Shown here: piece by piece, positions 51,850-60,081 of the stretch
Position numbering within the stretch: the first letter of the stretch is position 1
Layout: every line of letters starts with the position of its first letter
Assembly: GCF_002209555.1 (NCBI RefSeq)
Contig: NZ_NJIF01000006.1
Coordinates: forward strand, 124,001 to 188,000
Direction of reading: 5' to 3'
Length of the DNA stretch: 64,000 nucleotides
Source: Achromobacter insolitus
Lineage (GTDB): Bacteria > Pseudomonadota > Gammaproteobacteria > Burkholderiales > Burkholderiaceae_B
Made by a program: the position numbers and the translations under genes
The notes under the pieces: generated by a model
Databases searched by the model: none
What the model was told of the DNA's origin: nothing
Seen by the model: the letters and a program-made list of their open reading frames with translations, nothing else

Positions 51850-52227
51850 TTGCCGACTTTCAAGCAAGCTTGCGCCCTTGTTTCACGCCAAAAGGCGGTC
51901 TTGGCAGCCGCCGTCCTCGCCCTGGGCAGCGGCGCCGCTCTTGCGCAGCAGGCAGCGCCCGGCCAGATGCCGAGCCTGGCCGCCCTGAGCGGACAGATGC
52001 ACGCGGCCGCGGAGTACTGCAATGCCTATCCGGCCGCCCAGCTTGACCAGATGAAGCAACAGCAGAAAACCGCGGCAGGCGCCCAGGGTCTCTCGGCCGC
52101 GGACTTTGATTCCGCGTTTGCGCAGGCCTACACCACCACCAAAGGCCAGTTGGCCACGTTGAGCGCAGCCGACAAGGAAAAAACCTGCTCGCAGCTAAAG
52201 GCCATATCGGCGGCGCGCCCGCAATAA
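51850..52227 (+). CDS. Small exported protein of unknown function
   Basis: A 125-residue protein. I chose TTG at 51850 because GGAG lies 7 nt upstream and the result is a short signal peptide that ends near ALA-QQA (residues 1-32); a longer frame to 51775 is possible. The mature part is about 93 residues, rich in Ala and Gln, with two cysteines and a helical C-terminal half (LSAADFDSAFAQAYTTTKGQ). I do not recognise the family. It may be a secreted or periplasmic helical protein. It lies upstream of the MscS-like channel gene. Confidence 0.55.
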   Translation: MPTFKQACALVSRQKAVLAAAVLALGSGAALAQQAAPGQMPSLAALSGQMHAAAEYCNAYPAAQLDQMKQQQKTAAGAQGLSAADFDSAFAQAYTTTKGQLATLSAADKEKTCSQLKAISAARPQ

Positions 52228-52255
52228 CCGGCCTTTTCGACAGGTCGGACCGTCT

Positions 52256-52304
52256 CCGCCTGCCCTGTGAACAGGCGGAAGCGCGGCGCCCGCGAGGCGC
52301 CGCG
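52256..52304 (+). terminator. Two tandem hairpins after the small exported protein gene
   Basis: CCGCCTG/CAGGCGG (52256-52262 and 52272-52278) and CGCGGCGCC/GGCGCCGCG (52282-52290 and 52296-52304) form perfect 7- and 9-bp stems. No T run follows. They may end the upstream transcript or protect its 3' end. Confidence 0.35.
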
Positions 52305-52418
52305 TTGGCGGCGCAGAACACTGTGGGAAACCACGGGCCTTTATCATCGGATCTACGGCGGCGTTGCGATCGCGATCGCGCACCGCTTTTCTTGGCCCAG
52401 ATCACAGGAGACTCTCTA

Positions 52419-54902
52419 GTGGTTAGATCCGCAACGACAGCATCGATTTCTTTCCTGCCCCCAAGACATGCCACCAGCTTCTGGCGGCGCCGACGGGAGC
52501 GGCCCTGGCTGGCATTCCTGTTGCTGGCGGCGATGCTGTGTTGCCTATCCTACTCCTGGCCAGCGCAGGCTGCGGGACTGCTGCAACCGTCCGCAGCGGC
52601 GGCGGCGCCCGCCTCCGCGCTGACCCCGGCGGCGCTGGCCGACCTGCTGGAAAATCCCGACGCGCGCAAAGCCCTGGTGGACGAGCTGCGGGCCCAGGCG
52701 GCGGGAAGCAAGCCGCCGGCATCCTCCCGCCCCGCCACCGCCGCTCCGGCGCCCGCGCAGCCGGCCGAGCCCGGCCTGCAGGAACGCATGGCCGACAATG
52801 TGCAGCACTTCCTGACCGGCCTGGCCACCGATATGGGCCAGGGCGTCGAAGACATGCGCGCGCTGGCGTCGGGACACAGCCTGCGGATGGACAGCGGCGC
52901 CGCGGGACATGCGCTGCTGCCCCTGGCGCTGGCCGCGGCGGCCACGATCATCGCCTTCGTCTTGCTGCGGATGATCGCCATGCTGATCTACACCCGGATC
53001 GACCGCTGGGTGGCACGGCAGTGCAACGAGCCCGAAGCGCCACCGAAGCGCGGCGCGCCTGCGACCGTGCGCGCGCTGTACCGGCGCGTGGGCGCCATCG
53101 TGGGAGCCGTGGCCATCGACGCGGGCGTGGTGGTGCTGGCCGCCATGGCCGGCGGCGCCGCTGCCCTGTGGGGCACGCCGGGGCGCGGGGCGCTGGACGC
53201 GCTGGCCGCCGTTTTCCTGCGAGCCTTCGTGTCAGTGGAGATCGTCAAGGTATTGATCCGCACGGTGTTCGCCGTCAGGCATCCCCATCTGCGCCTCCTG
53301 CCCATGAGCGATGACCTGGCCGCGTATTGGGCCAACTGGCTGCTGCGCATCGCCACGGCGGCAGGCTACGGCACGCTGCTGATCGATCCGGTCGTGTCGG
53401 CCTCGCTGTCTCCCGCCCTGGGCCGGCTGGCCAACCTGCTCATCATGCTGGCGGTGTATGTGTACGCCGTGCGCGTCATCTGGCGCAATCGCCAGTCGGT
53501 GCGGGAACGCCTGGACCGCCGGGCCGCAAGCGCCACCACTTTCATGGGCTCGCGGCTGCATTTCCTGTCGCGCGTGTGGCACGTGCTGGGCATAGGCTAC
53601 TTCACCATCCTGCTCGTGGTCAGCCAAGTGGACCCGATCAACGCGCTGCCCTTCATGGCCCGCGCCACGGGGCAAACGTTGCTGGTGATTGGCGTCGGCA
53701 GCCTGCTGATCCTGCTGCTGAACACGGTGCTGGCCAAGCCGATCCGGCTGCCCGCGGATCTGCGCCGCCGCCTGCCGCTGCTGGAGGCGCGCGTGAACGC
53801 CTACGTGCCCGCGACGTTGAAGCTGTTCGGCCTCATCATCCGGGTCGTGCTGGTGCTGCTGGTCCTGGACGCGTGGCGGGCCTTCGACCTGTCGCGGTGG
53901 CTGGCCTCGGACGCCGGAGGCGCGGCCATCAAAATGACGGTGAACATCGTCATCGTGCTGCTGATCGCGGCGCTGGCCTGGACCGTGATCGCCAGCATCA
54001 TCGAACACCGCCTCAGCCAGAGCGAGGGACGGGGCATGCCCAGCGCGCGCGAGCGCACTCTGTTGGCCTTGTTCCGCAATGCCTCGCTGATCGTCATCGT
54101 GACGATGACGCTGATGGTGCTGCTGTCGCAGATCGGCATCGACGTCGGGCCGCTGATTGCAGGCGCCGGCGTGGTAGGCCTGGCCATCGGCTTCGGCGCT
54201 CAGAAACTTGTCCAGGACATCATCACGGGCGTTTTCATCCAGCTGGAAAACGGCATGAACGAGAACGACGTCGTGCAGGTCGCGGGCGTGTTCGGCACCG
54301 TCGAGAAAATGACGATACGTTCGGTGGGCATACGCACGCTGGACGGCGGCTATCACCTGGTGCCCTTCTCGTCCGTGGACGTGGTGGCGAACCACATGCG
54401 CGACTTTTCTTACCACCTGGGTGAATACACCATCGCGCATCGCGAAAGCGTGGACGACGCCATCGTGCACCTGCGCGCCGCCTTCGCCGAGCTGATGACC
54501 GATACGGTGCTGGGGCCAGAGATCCTGGAAGACATCACGGTGGCCGGCGTCACGGCGGTCAACGAAAAGGGCGTCACCATACGGATCCTGATTAAGACCA
54601 CGCCAGGCATGCAATGGGCCGTACAGCGCGGCTACAACCGGCTGCTGAAAAAGCACTTCGACGCGGCCGGCATCGAACTGCCTTACCCGCACACCGTGGT
54701 GTACTTCGGCCAGGACAAGCGCGGATACGCGCCGCCTGCCAATGTGTACGTGCAGCCCGAGCGTCCCAGCACAGGCGAGGACGCGCCCCCCGCCGGACAT
54801 ACTCGCCGGCCCCTGGAGCCGGCGCCCCGCGGCGAGGACTCAGCCGAGGTGCTGGGCAACGAGCTGGAGGCGCGCGAGGAAAGCGACACGCCCCGCGCAT
54901 GA
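52419..54902 (+). CDS. MscS family mechanosensitive channel, YbiO-like
   Basis: An 827-residue, large MscS-type channel. I chose GTG at 52419 because AGGAG lies 8 nt upstream; an open extension to 52305 has no ribosome site. A signal-like hydrophobic segment at about residues 27-52 is followed by an Ala/Pro-rich periplasmic stretch, many membrane helices, and the pore region GVVGLAIGFGAQKLVQDIIT with FGTVEKMTIRSVGIRTLDGG. The last 50 residues look disordered. Role: release of solutes on osmotic downshift. It is probably a single-gene unit. Confidence 0.9.
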   Translation: MVRSATTASISFLPPRHATSFWRRRRERPWLAFLLLAAMLCCLSYSWPAQAAGLLQPSAAAAAPASALTPAALADLLENPDARKALVDELRAQAAGSKPPASSRPATAAPAPAQPAEPGLQERMADNVQHFLTGLATDMGQGVEDMRALASGHSLRMDSGAAGHALLPLALAAAATIIAFVLLRMIAMLIYTRIDRWVARQCNEPEAPPKRGAPATVRALYRRVGAIVGAVAIDAGVVVLAAMAGGAAALWGTPGRGALDALAAVFLRAFVSVEIVKVLIRTVFAVRHPHLRLLPMSDDLAAYWANWLLRIATAAGYGTLLIDPVVSASLSPALGRLANLLIMLAVYVYAVRVIWRNRQSVRERLDRRAASATTFMGSRLHFLSRVWHVLGIGYFTILLVVSQVDPINALPFMARATGQTLLVIGVGSLLILLLNTVLAKPIRLPADLRRRLPLLEARVNAYVPATLKLFGLIIRVVLVLLVLDAWRAFDLSRWLASDAGGAAIKMTVNIVIVLLIAALAWTVIASIIEHRLSQSEGRGMPSARERTLLALFRNASLIVIVTMTLMVLLSQIGIDVGPLIAGAGVVGLAIGFGAQKLVQDIITGVFIQLENGMNENDVVQVAGVFGTVEKMTIRSVGIRTLDGGYHLVPFSSVDVVANHMRDFSYHLGEYTIAHRESVDDAIVHLRAAFAELMTDTVLGPEILEDITVAGVTAVNEKGVTIRILIKTTPGMQWAVQRGYNRLLKKHFDAAGIELPYPHTVVYFGQDKRGYAPPANVYVQPERPSTGEDAPPAGHTRRPLEPAPRGEDSAEVLGNELEAREESDTPRA

Positions 54903-54921
54903 GGACACGCCCGGCAGCGAC

Positions 54922-54961
54922 GGCGGGCCGCCGCCCCCTTAGGCGGGACTGGCGGCCCGCC
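54922..54961. terminator. Bidirectional GC-rich hairpin
   Basis: GGCGGGCCGCC (54922-54932) and GGCGGCCCGCC (54951-54961) form a perfect 11-bp stem with an 18-nt loop between convergent genes. The right arm ends at the first base of the GST stop codon region. There is no T run. Confidence 0.5.
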
Positions 54962-55665
54962 TACTTCCCGTACGTCGATATCACCGCTTCCAGCGGCACA
55001 TGGCCTTTGCACAGCCCCGAGTACACGGGCTGTTCACCGGCTTCCACCGCCATGGCGTACTTGACCGCCGGGTCGTTTTCCAGACGTTGGCGCAGCTTTG
55101 CCAGTTTGGGCCAACGGGACGAAGCGGCGACCTGATGAAAATCCAGCCAGCGCGCGACCCCGACCAGCAAGGCATCCGCCAGTGTCGGACGGTCGCCCAT
55201 CACGAACGGGGTGTCGCCCAGCATTGCCTCCAGCTTGTCGTGCCGCTCGATCACGCGTTGCGCCCCCCACTCGCGCAACGTCTTCTGCAATGCCGGGTCC
55301 GGCGGATCCATTTCCAGGGCGACCCAGTGCGGCGTAAAGGCGCCCGTGAAGCCTGTATTCAGGAAAGCCATGAACTGGTGCATGCGGTCGGACTCTGGAG
55401 AGAGCGGGTCAAAGCTGATTCTCCGCTCGCTGTCCCGGTTCTCTATCCACCGCGCAATCGCCATGGTTTCCGTGAATACTGCGCCGTGTTCGCTGACGAA
55501 TGCGGGCGTCTCATGACGCGCGTTGATCCGCGCGTACGAAGGCAGCCGCATTTCGCCCAACATGTCCACGCGGCACAAGCGATAAGGTTTGCCCAGCCAC
55601 TCCAGCGCAGCGACGAGCCCCATGGAACTTCCTAGCGGAAATCCGTATACAAGAATGGGTTCCAA
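54961..55665 (-). CDS. Glutathione S-transferase family protein
   Basis: A 234-residue GST. The N-terminal half has LVYGFPLGSSMGLVAALEWL and the cis-proline HETPAFVSEHG. The helical half includes GDRPTLADALLVGVARWLDF, the usual GST C-terminal motif. It is divergent from the HxlR regulator and probably controlled by it; HxlR regulators often sense electrophiles or quinones, which fits a GST target. Confidence 0.9.
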   Translation of the reverse strand: MEPILVYGFPLGSSMGLVAALEWLGKPYRLCRVDMLGEMRLPSYARINARHETPAFVSEHGAVFTETMAIARWIENRDSERRISFDPLSPESDRMHQFMAFLNTGFTGAFTPHWVALEMDPPDPALQKTLREWGAQRVIERHDKLEAMLGDTPFVMGDRPTLADALLVGVARWLDFHQVAASSRWPKLAKLRQRLENDPAVKYAMAVEAGEQPVYSGLCKGHVPLEAVISTYGK

Positions 55666-55675
55666 GATGATTTTC

Positions 55676-55720
55676 TCCGTAGAAGATGGTCACGCTGCGC
55701 AGCGCAATGGATTCTACGGA
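55676..55720. promoter_or_regulatory. Inverted repeat between GST and HxlR genes
   Basis: TCCGTAGAA (55676-55684) and TTCTACGGA (55712-55720) are perfect 9-bp arms with a 27-bp spacer. A second inverted pair, ATGGTCAC (55686-55693) and GTGACCAT (55753-55760), lies partly inside and beyond. Either could bind HxlR dimers. Confidence 0.5.
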
Positions 55721-55769
55721 TCTGATGGGCCAAGTAAACTACGCACATTTTTGTGACCATGGCTCGTCA

Positions 55770-56099
55770 ATGAAAGACCTGGTTTCGCGCTGCCCTATTG
55801 AAGAGGTCATGCAGATCCTGAGCGGCCGATGGCCGACGCTGCTGATCTATTACCTCAAGGACGGCACCAAGCGCTTCAGCGACCTGCGCCGCGACAATCC
55901 GACGATCTCCCACCGGATGCTGACGCTGGAGCTACGCAAGCTGGAACTGGCCGGTATAGTCCGGCGGACCGATTTCGACGGCTATCCGCGGCGTGTGGAA
56001 TACGACCTCACGCCGTCGGGCAAAACGCTCGTCCCGCTGCTGGGGGCACTGGGCGATTGGTGGGACGAGGACGCTGCAGCGTCCGGGGACGCTCGCTGA
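55770..56099 (+). CDS. HxlR family transcriptional regulator
   Basis: A 109-residue winged-helix protein. MKDLVSRCPIEEVMQILSGR is the usual family start, with a cysteine that in related proteins senses thiol stress, then FSDLRRDNPTISHRMLTLEL in the recognition helix. I chose ATG 55770 because starts at 55686, 55707 and 55725 (also in frame, adding 28, 21 and 15 residues) would leave little room for promoters and operators of two divergent genes. The start is uncertain because none has a good ribosome site. Confidence 0.85.
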   Translation: MKDLVSRCPIEEVMQILSGRWPTLLIYYLKDGTKRFSDLRRDNPTISHRMLTLELRKLELAGIVRRTDFDGYPRRVEYDLTPSGKTLVPLLGALGDWWDEDAAASGDAR

Positions 56100-56114
56100 C
56101 CGGACCTGTCGCCG

Positions 56115-57722
56115 TCACGCCCCAGGATCCTGGCCGTCCGCTTTGCCCGTGCCGATCAGATCCACCAAACCATCCGACAAAGTACCGCGCCAGACCAGGT
56201 AATCGTGGCCGCCCGCCACCTCGCGGTGCGTCACCAGATAGCCCTTGGCCAGCAGCACGTCCCGCAGATGCCGGTTGGTTTCCAGAATGCCCGGCTGGCC
56301 GCCGCGCCCGGATTCGAACAAGCCTGCCCCGAGGAAGAAGCGCACCGGCAACTTGCGCACGGCGACGAATTGCCGCGTCAGCCACTGGTCCTCTTCACCC
56401 GCCGGTGACCACCAATAAGAACCGGACTGGCTGAGCACATTGCCGAAGACCTCCGGATGACGAAGCGCGGCATAGGCCGACGCCAGTCCGCCATAGCTGG
56501 ATCCCCCGATGACCGTGCGCGCGGCTGGCGCAGCAATGCCCTGCTTGCGCGCCCAAGGCATCAGCTCTTTGGCCAGGAAGTCGGCGAAGTCCGGATTGGG
56601 CGGCAATTCCTGGCTGCGGGACTCAGCGGTGGGGTTGTCGATGAGCAGCGCCGCAGTGGGGGGAATGACGCCTGCGGCGATCATATTGTCCAGGATGGTG
56701 GGCGTGGGTACCCGGCCCAGATAGGCGCCGGCGTCAAACAGCACCAGCACGTGGTTGTTCGCGGCATCCGGCTGCCAGCCTGCGGGACGGTACAGGTGAA
56801 TCTTGCGCGTGTTCTGCAGGCGCTCGCTGCGCAACTCCAAAGTCTGGACCGTGCCCTGCCGCACGTCCGCGCGGGGCTCTACCCAGGGTTGTGGCGGCGC
56901 ATTCGCCAGTTCCACCATGGAGTTGGTCTGAAAGGCATCGACGCCCCGCTGCGGATAAGCCTTCGGGTTGTATGGATCCGCCTGAGCCGTGGCCAGGATC
57001 GCCCGGCGCCGCGCCATCCCGGACCCCGGAAGCTCCGGCACATCGGGCGCCAGGCGGTACGACAAACGCGTGGATCTGGGCACGACGAAGCTCGCGTACC
57101 AGACGTCCGAATCGCCCAGGCGCGCCAATTGCGCGTGGTCCGATGAGGGTCCGCCGAACAGGCGCACGTTGCGTTCCGCGCCGCGCCACAGGAATGTGAC
57201 GCGGTCATGCTTGGCGTCCACCGCTTCGACCAGCGGCGCGCCTTGCCGAGCCACCTCTTCCCAGAAGGAATCCGTAGTTTCCCCCTGGGCCAGCGTGGCC
57301 GCGAGCGCGGCCAGGCGCGGGCTGTCGAGCGTCGACATCGGCGCGCGCTGTTGCGCCAGAGGCAGACGTTCCGTCACGGCCCAGCGGAACGCGCCCTGCC
57401 CCTGCGCCCGTACGGTGTAAAGACCGTCCGCGGGCGCCACCAGCATCAAGCCTCCCGCGGGCTTCTCCTGGTCGCTCAGCCGACGCACATGACGGCCGGC
57501 GCTGTCCAGAAGATCCAGGGTCACGCCGGCATCCGCCGCCCAGGTACCCGCAAGGAACTCTCCCTTTTGCAGGGATATCCGTTCGTCCACGCGGCCCTGG
57601 GTGGGCACGGTGCCCTGCTTGGACTGTGCTACCGCCATGCCCGGCGCGAGCCCAGCCATCGATACCGCCAGAGTCGCCGACGCCATCCACTCCCGCCATT
57701 CCAACCTATTCTGCTTACGCAT
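56115..57722 (-). CDS. Enterochelin esterase-like hydrolase (Fes/IroE family)
   Basis: A 535-residue alpha/beta hydrolase. An export signal at the N-terminus ends near AVAQ (about residue 33). A beta-rich region follows, with an N-terminal domain like that of Fes. The nucleophile elbow is VIGGSSYGGLASAYAALRHP with catalytic Ser. A later AGGHDYLVWR supplies His. Such enzymes hydrolyse catecholate siderophore esters to release iron. The signal suggests periplasmic action. The ATG at 57722 leaves a 53-bp gap to the PepSY gene; ATG 57728 is nearly as good. Confidence 0.87.
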   Translation of the reverse strand: MRKQNRLEWREWMASATLAVSMAGLAPGMAVAQSKQGTVPTQGRVDERISLQKGEFLAGTWAADAGVTLDLLDSAGRHVRRLSDQEKPAGGLMLVAPADGLYTVRAQGQGAFRWAVTERLPLAQQRAPMSTLDSPRLAALAATLAQGETTDSFWEEVARQGAPLVEAVDAKHDRVTFLWRGAERNVRLFGGPSSDHAQLARLGDSDVWYASFVVPRSTRLSYRLAPDVPELPGSGMARRRAILATAQADPYNPKAYPQRGVDAFQTNSMVELANAPPQPWVEPRADVRQGTVQTLELRSERLQNTRKIHLYRPAGWQPDAANNHVLVLFDAGAYLGRVPTPTILDNMIAAGVIPPTAALLIDNPTAESRSQELPPNPDFADFLAKELMPWARKQGIAAPAARTVIGGSSYGGLASAYAALRHPEVFGNVLSQSGSYWWSPAGEEDQWLTRQFVAVRKLPVRFFLGAGLFESGRGGQPGILETNRHLRDVLLAKGYLVTHREVAGGHDYLVWRGTLSDGLVDLIGTGKADGQDPGA

Positions 57723-57775
57723 ATGCATCCATTCAGTTATCCACAATGCTGCCGTGTTCACGCGCGCGGCAGCCG

Positions 57776-59404
57776 CTATCCCTCGCGGGCCGCAAGCCGC
57801 CGGGGGGCCCATGCGCTATCTGGCGCTCCTTTCCCGATCCGACGCGCGCTCACGGCCGCCATCCAGCCAAAACCCAGCGCAGCCGCCAACGCCGTCGCAT
57901 CCACGCCCAAGGCCGCCGCCGAGGTGTGCGCCCATAGCCCGGACGCGGGAAACAGGCCGCCCGCCAGCGAGGTCAGGGGAATTGCCAACGTCAACGCGGC
58001 CGCCGCCCATAGCAGGTGAACCCCCGCCACGGCGCCCCCGCGCAGAAAGGCCCAGGCCACGCAGGTAAAGAACGCGGCGTAGTACAGCCCCTGGAGCCAC
58101 GCGTTCAAATCACCGACATGCCCGTTCAACCATTTGGCGGCAACCATCATCAACGAAATGCCGCATACGCATCCCAGGCAGATGCCGACGGTGGCCGAGG
58201 CCATCAGCCTCGTGTCCAGCCGCTGCACCGGGATTTCACCGGTCTGCCGATTGGCGCGCTTGCGGCGCGTTTCAATCCAGAGCAGATTGCCGCTGTAGAA
58301 CAGCCATGCGCCCGCGAGCCCAAGCAGGAAGTAAAGCCACTGCACCGCCACGCCGCCAAAGGACGCCATGTGCAAGGCGAAAAAGCTGCTGATCCAGAGA
58401 TTCGGCGCATCCTGCCCGCCAGGCAGGTAATCCCGATTGAGCACCTTGCCGGTATAGGGATCAAGCGCTACAAAGCCGCCCCGCGCCCTGGGCGACACCG
58501 CACTGTCGTCCTTGCCCCACACGCGCACCACGGCGCGCGCGCCGGTGACTTGCTGGTACTGCAGCGTATCGGGCTCGAAACCCGGCGCCAGGCCGCGAAC
58601 CTCGGCCACCAGCTGCTGGGGTGTCAGCATGGTTGCGGGATTGCGGGTGTGCACCGCCTGACCGCCGCCCCCGGACCGTTGAAAGACCGACTCCAGCTTG
58701 CCTTCGTACATCAACTTGTCCTGCAGGTCGTAGATGCCGTCATGAAACGCAAACACGACAGAGCTGAGCGCCATGATGATGTGAAACGGCAATGACACGA
58801 TGCCCACCACGTTGTGCGCATCCAGCCACATGCGTTTCAAGTTCTTGCCCACCCGCAGGGCAAAGAAGTCCTTGACCAGCGAAGGCAGCAGCACGATCAC
58901 GCCCGAGACCAGCGCAAGCGCATACAGCGACGCGACGATGCCCATGAACCAGCGGTTGGGATCACTGTCCACGGGCAGGCCCACCACGCGATGGAGCACG
59001 TCGATGAACGGCATCAGCCCGCTGGGCGCGGAGGGCTCCAGCTTGAGTTCTCCCGCCGGATCCAGGTATGCCACGTAATGACGCACTGACGACTCGTCAT
59101 GGTCGTCGGCGTGTGAGTCTCGGACTTCCCAAGCCAAGCGGGCCGGCACGTGCTCGGCGTCCTGCAGATGGATGCTGAAGCCCTTGGCCACGTCCGGCCG
59201 CGCCTCCACGGTTCTGGCGATGAGGGCCGGCACCTCGTCCAGCGGCACAAGCGGCACCGCGGCAGGCGGCGTCGCCCAACGCGTCAACGGGTCCTTGAAC
59301 ACGGTCAACGCGCCGGCATAGAAGGCGATGAAGAGCGCCATGCCTGCCAGGATGCCCGTCCAGGTATGGACCGATTTATAGATGCGTATGTAGTCGGCTC
59401 TCAT
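57776..59404 (-). CDS. PepSY-associated TM helix domain protein (iron-regulated)
   Basis: A 542-residue membrane protein with an N-terminal helix (YKSVHTWTGILAGMALFIAF, residues 10-30), a PepSY-like periplasmic region and several later helices, including a heme/iron-locus style FFALHMASFGGVAVQWLYFL. Proteins of this type often sit next to TonB-dependent receptors and are thought to assist ferric-siderophore reduction in the inner membrane. It is part of a five-gene leftward iron unit. Confidence 0.88.
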   Translation of the reverse strand: MRADYIRIYKSVHTWTGILAGMALFIAFYAGALTVFKDPLTRWATPPAAVPLVPLDEVPALIARTVEARPDVAKGFSIHLQDAEHVPARLAWEVRDSHADDHDESSVRHYVAYLDPAGELKLEPSAPSGLMPFIDVLHRVVGLPVDSDPNRWFMGIVASLYALALVSGVIVLLPSLVKDFFALRVGKNLKRMWLDAHNVVGIVSLPFHIIMALSSVVFAFHDGIYDLQDKLMYEGKLESVFQRSGGGGQAVHTRNPATMLTPQQLVAEVRGLAPGFEPDTLQYQQVTGARAVVRVWGKDDSAVSPRARGGFVALDPYTGKVLNRDYLPGGQDAPNLWISSFFALHMASFGGVAVQWLYFLLGLAGAWLFYSGNLLWIETRRKRANRQTGEIPVQRLDTRLMASATVGICLGCVCGISLMMVAAKWLNGHVGDLNAWLQGLYYAAFFTCVAWAFLRGGAVAGVHLLWAAAALTLAIPLTSLAGGLFPASGLWAHTSAAALGVDATALAAALGFGWMAAVSARRIGKGAPDSAWAPRRLAAREG

Positions 59405-59419
59405 GATTGCGATTTCCCC

Positions 59420-59710
59420 TCAGATCGCCTTGGCAAGGAACAGCCCGCCATAAAGCAGCGCGCACGCTCCCCCCAGCCATATCCAGGCACGCAGGCCGCT
59501 GGCGAAGAAGTACACGGTGCTGGCAATGCCCAGCCAGACCGGCGGCACCAGCCACATGGCAAGCTGCGATCGCGTCGCCAACGGAATGCCTGCCGTCACC
59601 GCCGCCAGCGCAGCGCTGGCACCCATGGCCAGGGCGAAGCCGAGCAATACGCCCGCAAGACTCTTGGAGATCCAGTCGCGCCGGATCGGCGCGGGCTTAG
59701 CTGGCTTCAT
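59420..59710 (-). CDS. Small membrane protein, DUF3649-like
   Basis: A 96-residue protein with three hydrophobic segments (about residues 17-38, 48-69 and 74-94). In iron-uptake loci a DUF3649 protein often lies beside a PepSY protein and a DUF3325 protein; the sequence and size fit. It overlaps the next upstream gene by 14 bp. Function unknown; probably an iron-uptake accessory protein. Confidence 0.65.
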   Translation of the reverse strand: MKPAKPAPIRRDWISKSLAGVLLGFALAMGASAALAAVTAGIPLATRSQLAMWLVPPVWLGIASTVYFFASGLRAWIWLGGACALLYGGLFLAKAI

Positions 59711-59984
59711 GCGTATCGGTTCCGCGCAAGCCCGCCAGCACGCCCAGATAGGGAATCAGGCAGAAGAACAGCATCAGGGCCGTGCAAAACACGAATACGG
59801 CAGCCACGATGGAAAATGCACGCAGGCAGCCCCAGCCACCCAGCGCCAGCAACAATACGCCCGCGATGCGGGCGGGCAGGATCGGCCACGACGCAGCGCC
59901 CCATTGTTGGTTCGGCGAGGCGCGATAAACACAGAAGCAGCCCAGAAACAGGCTGGCCAGACTGAGGACGATGATAGTTGCCAT
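59697..59984 (-). CDS. Small membrane protein, DUF3325-like
   Basis: A 95-residue protein with hydrophobic segments at about residues 2-20, 40-58 and 62-84, and the YRASPNQQWG stretch near residue 21. ATG 59984 is preferred because AGGG lies 6-7 nt upstream; ATG 59990 is also possible. It is in an operon with the PepSY and DUF3649-like genes. Function unknown. Confidence 0.65.
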   Translation of the reverse strand: MATIIVLSLASLFLGCFCVYRASPNQQWGAASWPILPARIAGVLLLALGGWGCLRAFSIVAAVFVFCTALMLFFCLIPYLGVLAGLRGTDTHEAS

Positions 59985-60081
59985 GGTCATCCCTGGATGA
60001 AATGCGCGGTCGGTCTCCGCCCGCCCTCGGGCCCATGACGGCAGCCCGAGACACCCGGCGAGCGGGACGCGCCGCCGGCGT

